From Rotaria macrura (lineage: Eukaryota > Rotifera > Eurotatoria > Philodinida > Philodinidae): 64,000 bases of DNA. The notes beneath the pieces are model-generated. The model did no database searches. It had not been told where the DNA came from and was given only the letters and a program-made list of their open reading frames with translations. This document shows, piece after piece, positions 62,701 to 64,000 of this stretch. Position numbers and translations under genes: made by a program. How positions within the stretch are numbered: the first letter of the stretch is position 1; each line of letters opens with the position of its first letter. The stretch is from contig OENT01000220.1 of assembly GCA_900239685.1 (NCBI GenBank), forward strand, positions 62,001-126,000, given 5' to 3'.

Positions 62701-62799
62701 ATTGGAAAATTATCTTTAAATGTTCTCTCTGTTGATGATGTTGTATATCCGAAAAGTGTCAATTTAACAGCTGGGCAATCAGTTCAATGGACTGGATAA
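59791..62799 (+). CDS. Secreted GH116-like glycoside hydrolase (GBA2/DUF608-related) with cysteine-rich PAN-like segments
   Basis: A 1002-residue intronless protein. A signal peptide (about 1-25, hydrophobic [18 protein letters not shown] then QT) sends it to the secretory path, unlike cytosolic GBA2. A cysteine-rich segment (about 91-157: [22 protein letters not shown]) and a second one (about 349-383: [21 protein letters not shown]) resemble PAN/apple modules; the second interrupts the N-terminal beta domain. The GH116 N-terminal domain begins at [19 protein letters not shown] (about 188-206). The catalytic alpha/alpha barrel holds [34 protein letters not shown] (about 715-728) and [16 protein letters not shown], whose aspartate (about 784) matches the GBA2 acid/base. 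I could not place the nucleophile glutamate with certainty. Many N-glycosylation sequons occur. Likely a beta-glucosidase or glucosylceramidase-like enzyme; substrate unknown. Its architecture recalls fungal and amoebal proteins, so acquisition is possible. Confidence 0.85.
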   Translation: MIDHFRMSLIYSSLLTSLCLPVIYCQTVYQLLDSTSFLNEGVVSNSDTYQYQYEYAFYTEPENITRTRFSWVQEYIHPYLYQIDATKSPQCDSIPWLNETDLPGADFLSLIPSSADPFHCTQLCCGYLSCAAWSYAASAPSDYNDCRKGQPCCYLKSYTPKSLPNPSIISAIMNRTFPYKHPPSGLRSSVPIGGITTGSIELRADGTFHEWTIENQSPASGAKYGVVDDALLAIRIKNLRTNENDTRLVRTHPNHGTKGIDKIKYYGSYPVSKLKLVDDSLIANMDLYAYSIFKLGDLNRSMTPAIIFSLNIQNPNDFPIGIDFMSTLPLSAQIDQARQSNHILHQMSCDTYVECLSFCDQVVSCASWNWQTADNHSTCLLYSDVPFNVHSNDHVSGVRGQWTFNQTGPLVLDRPGRESANGQFLLWPFLSPTQTMTVTVDNNIDHLLHGFMTDGGWFNRTKINESGVNGAVSISEILEPGEKKTMSILFAWYFPHHNWLDLPLDNYYSLLFDNVTHVGQSIGIDKDDDQLKIILKDILMTHNLYFNSSLPDYLTDSLINSVSHMRSAMYFSNGDWRQWEAYDCNDVDSVHNDHQRHLPYMLYFPETEKLKMYTWAKYQQTDGMIQETFSVGCMSDTQPYDTHGGRRMGDVTTVFILETLELYKWTNDLAFLKDMYPHVVAAIEWQYDVSTDFGLPQYLECTYDIPNLSQYPTTTFNSFMHLAAMRACMQLANIMSDASTYNLCNETYMIAVRQIDQLLWYNDSVDTGYFLAYMGGQGEKAIFTDALYGQVLAYTYGLGLLHNSSKMIKHLESEVRLADTPYGLRMLTGREPLTNWQDNSIWMGASQDWSVLCLWLGIDPQVALAQSEKGLNLIRQTLNDQWNIHGLYAGDGYGVGGKPWITSHYGFHMVLWHLPFALSGQYIDIPNGRLMFAPKLSPPFTLPVLIPNTFGSLIVTPLNNGQSSYTLVLMIGKLSLNVLSVDDVVYPKSVNLTAGQSVQWTG

Positions 62800-62968
62800 T
62801 AATGAACAGTCGAGATATCGTACAATGTTCATCCAATATAGAGTTGAAGGTGCTATCAAAGCATTCATTTCATTGTTATTTATTTTCTTGATTCATATTT
62901 CGATTGCTTTTTATAATAATCGATTCGCTCTATCTAATGATTCATATCTTGATCTAATTTTGGACTTC

Positions 62969-62974
62969 AATAAA
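62969..62974 (+). terminator. Polyadenylation signal of the GH116 gene
   Basis: AATAAA about 170 nt beyond the stop codon. A 69-codon frame between them is probably 3'-UTR. Confidence 0.5.
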
Positions 62975-64000
62975 AGTTTTTGTTGGCAAGCAATAGAACT
63001 AACAGTGACTTATCAGGATGAAACATATCGATAATGTCCAAACTAGAAATGCACAAGTGAGACTAACAATGAAACTGGCAAATGCATGATAAACGTACAA
63101 TCAAGTTTGTATGTTAACAACTCTGAATTCAATAATTAGAGAACCATCTGAACAAAAATGATAACCAGTTATCACTGTAGATTACTCTGTAGTAATTGCC
63201 GATTAAACCCTCCCATAACTTCTAAGCAGCCCTTTAGCTTTCAGAAGCACGTCATGTGAAAGTTCTTTTTTTAAGATGTAACAAATGATCGTGCGTGTGT
63301 GAGCTATTGGGGGTCGCGTGCGAACATGAGATAAGTTTTTGGGTATGTTTGTTTTTTTGAAAACATCCACTTCGATCGATACCTTTCAGTAGGCTAAAAT
63401 TCATCATATTAAAAATGAATATTCAATGTCATGTTTTTCAAATCGTGTCTATGACGCGATGCTCATAAGTATTCTCGCAGAGCACGAATATCTGTACTCA
63501 GACATTAAACTAGAAACATTCAACAATTTTATTTCTTTCGGAGAAAAAACATTTTCATATTAAAACTAAGCGAAAATATGACTTCCATTCAACCATTGAA
63601 AAGGGTTTTCTTCGTGTTAAAAAATGTAAAGTAATGTTGTTCAACGATGAAGTTACAGAAACCTTGTCAGAGATGCTCAATTAATGGCCCATTATCTTTC
63701 TCGCATTCATCCGGGAAAAGCAGAGCTCGAGTCGAATTTTGTAGTTGAAAAAAATCTCTGTTTAACTTTTGAAAAATCGAATTTTTAAGATTTTCCTGCA
63801 TAAACAACCTTAGTAGAAGATCATTTCTAATGTTAAATCTAAAAGTATGATGCGTTTGGAAATGCTGTGATCAGTCAGTTAGAGGCATTTGGATCGACAT
63901 AGCAATGGCACTTGATAATGATTTTGTAGTATTTGTTGGTATTCTAGAATGCCGAGAATATTAATAGGCAGAAATATATCGTAGCGGGTCTTCAGGTTTA
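62975..64000. other. Gene-free right edge
   Basis: No coding sequence, repeat or RNA gene recognised. Confidence 0.4.

Noticed and set aside
1..64000. tRNA, rRNA, spliced-leader RNA genes and CRISPR arrays
   Set aside because: Read for T-arm GGTTCGAATC-like motifs, tandem spacer patterns and conserved rRNA blocks; none seen. A tRNAscan or Rfam run would be decisive.

Overview
The window is nuclear DNA from an animal, most likely a bdelloid rotifer. Four things point that way. The sequence is AT-rich. Most introns are 50-60 bp with GT..AG ends. There is an NHL-repeat protein of the kind that is greatly expanded in bdelloids. Almost every gene has a splice-acceptor AG a few bases upstream of its ATG, as expected where spliced-leader trans-splicing is common. 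Several intronless genes also look foreign to animals, which fits the known load of horizontally acquired genes in bdelloids. No bacterial operon, CRISPR, rRNA or tRNA signal was seen.

Layout. The left part (1-20 kb) holds five minus-strand genes separated by long gene-free stretches: a fungal-type NRT2/CrnA nitrate transporter (302-1840), a membrane-anchored short-chain dehydrogenase of the retinol/hydroxysteroid type (4028-4999), a six-bladed NHL protein lacking its first exon (10637-11559), a leucine-rich-repeat protein with a ubiquitin-like front end that resembles fungal proteins (15348-17375), and a two-exon single-C2-domain protein (18712-19199). The middle holds a five-exon SK-type calcium-activated potassium channel on the plus strand (24957-26952) and an intronless FAD-dependent oxidoreductase on the minus strand (31169-32512).

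The right part (38.5-56 kb, plus strand) is a head-to-tail cluster of four genes: SAYSD1, ADAT3, a SULT4A1-like sulfotransferase with an extra N-terminal membrane segment, and the 20-exon GATOR2 subunit MIOS. The first three gaps are 19, 35 and 81 bp. Each downstream ATG follows a pyrimidine-rich tract ending in AG, and the only canonical AATAAA lies after MIOS. I read this as a spliced-leader operon. Its members (ER ribosome quality control, tRNA wobble editing, sulfonation, TORC1 amino-acid sensing) share no obvious pathway. At 59791-62799 lies an intronless secreted GH116-like glycosidase.

Repeats. A 366-bp palindromic hAT-type MITE with an 8-bp target duplication lies at 56319-56684. A 310-bp palindromic element with inverted ends and many ACGG/CCGT motifs lies at 37470-37779. 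A long imperfect hairpin of short GAAATACG-like units lies at about 7434-7546. Exon coordinates were deduced by hand from reading-frame continuity, GT/AG borders and remembered family sequences. No database search was possible.
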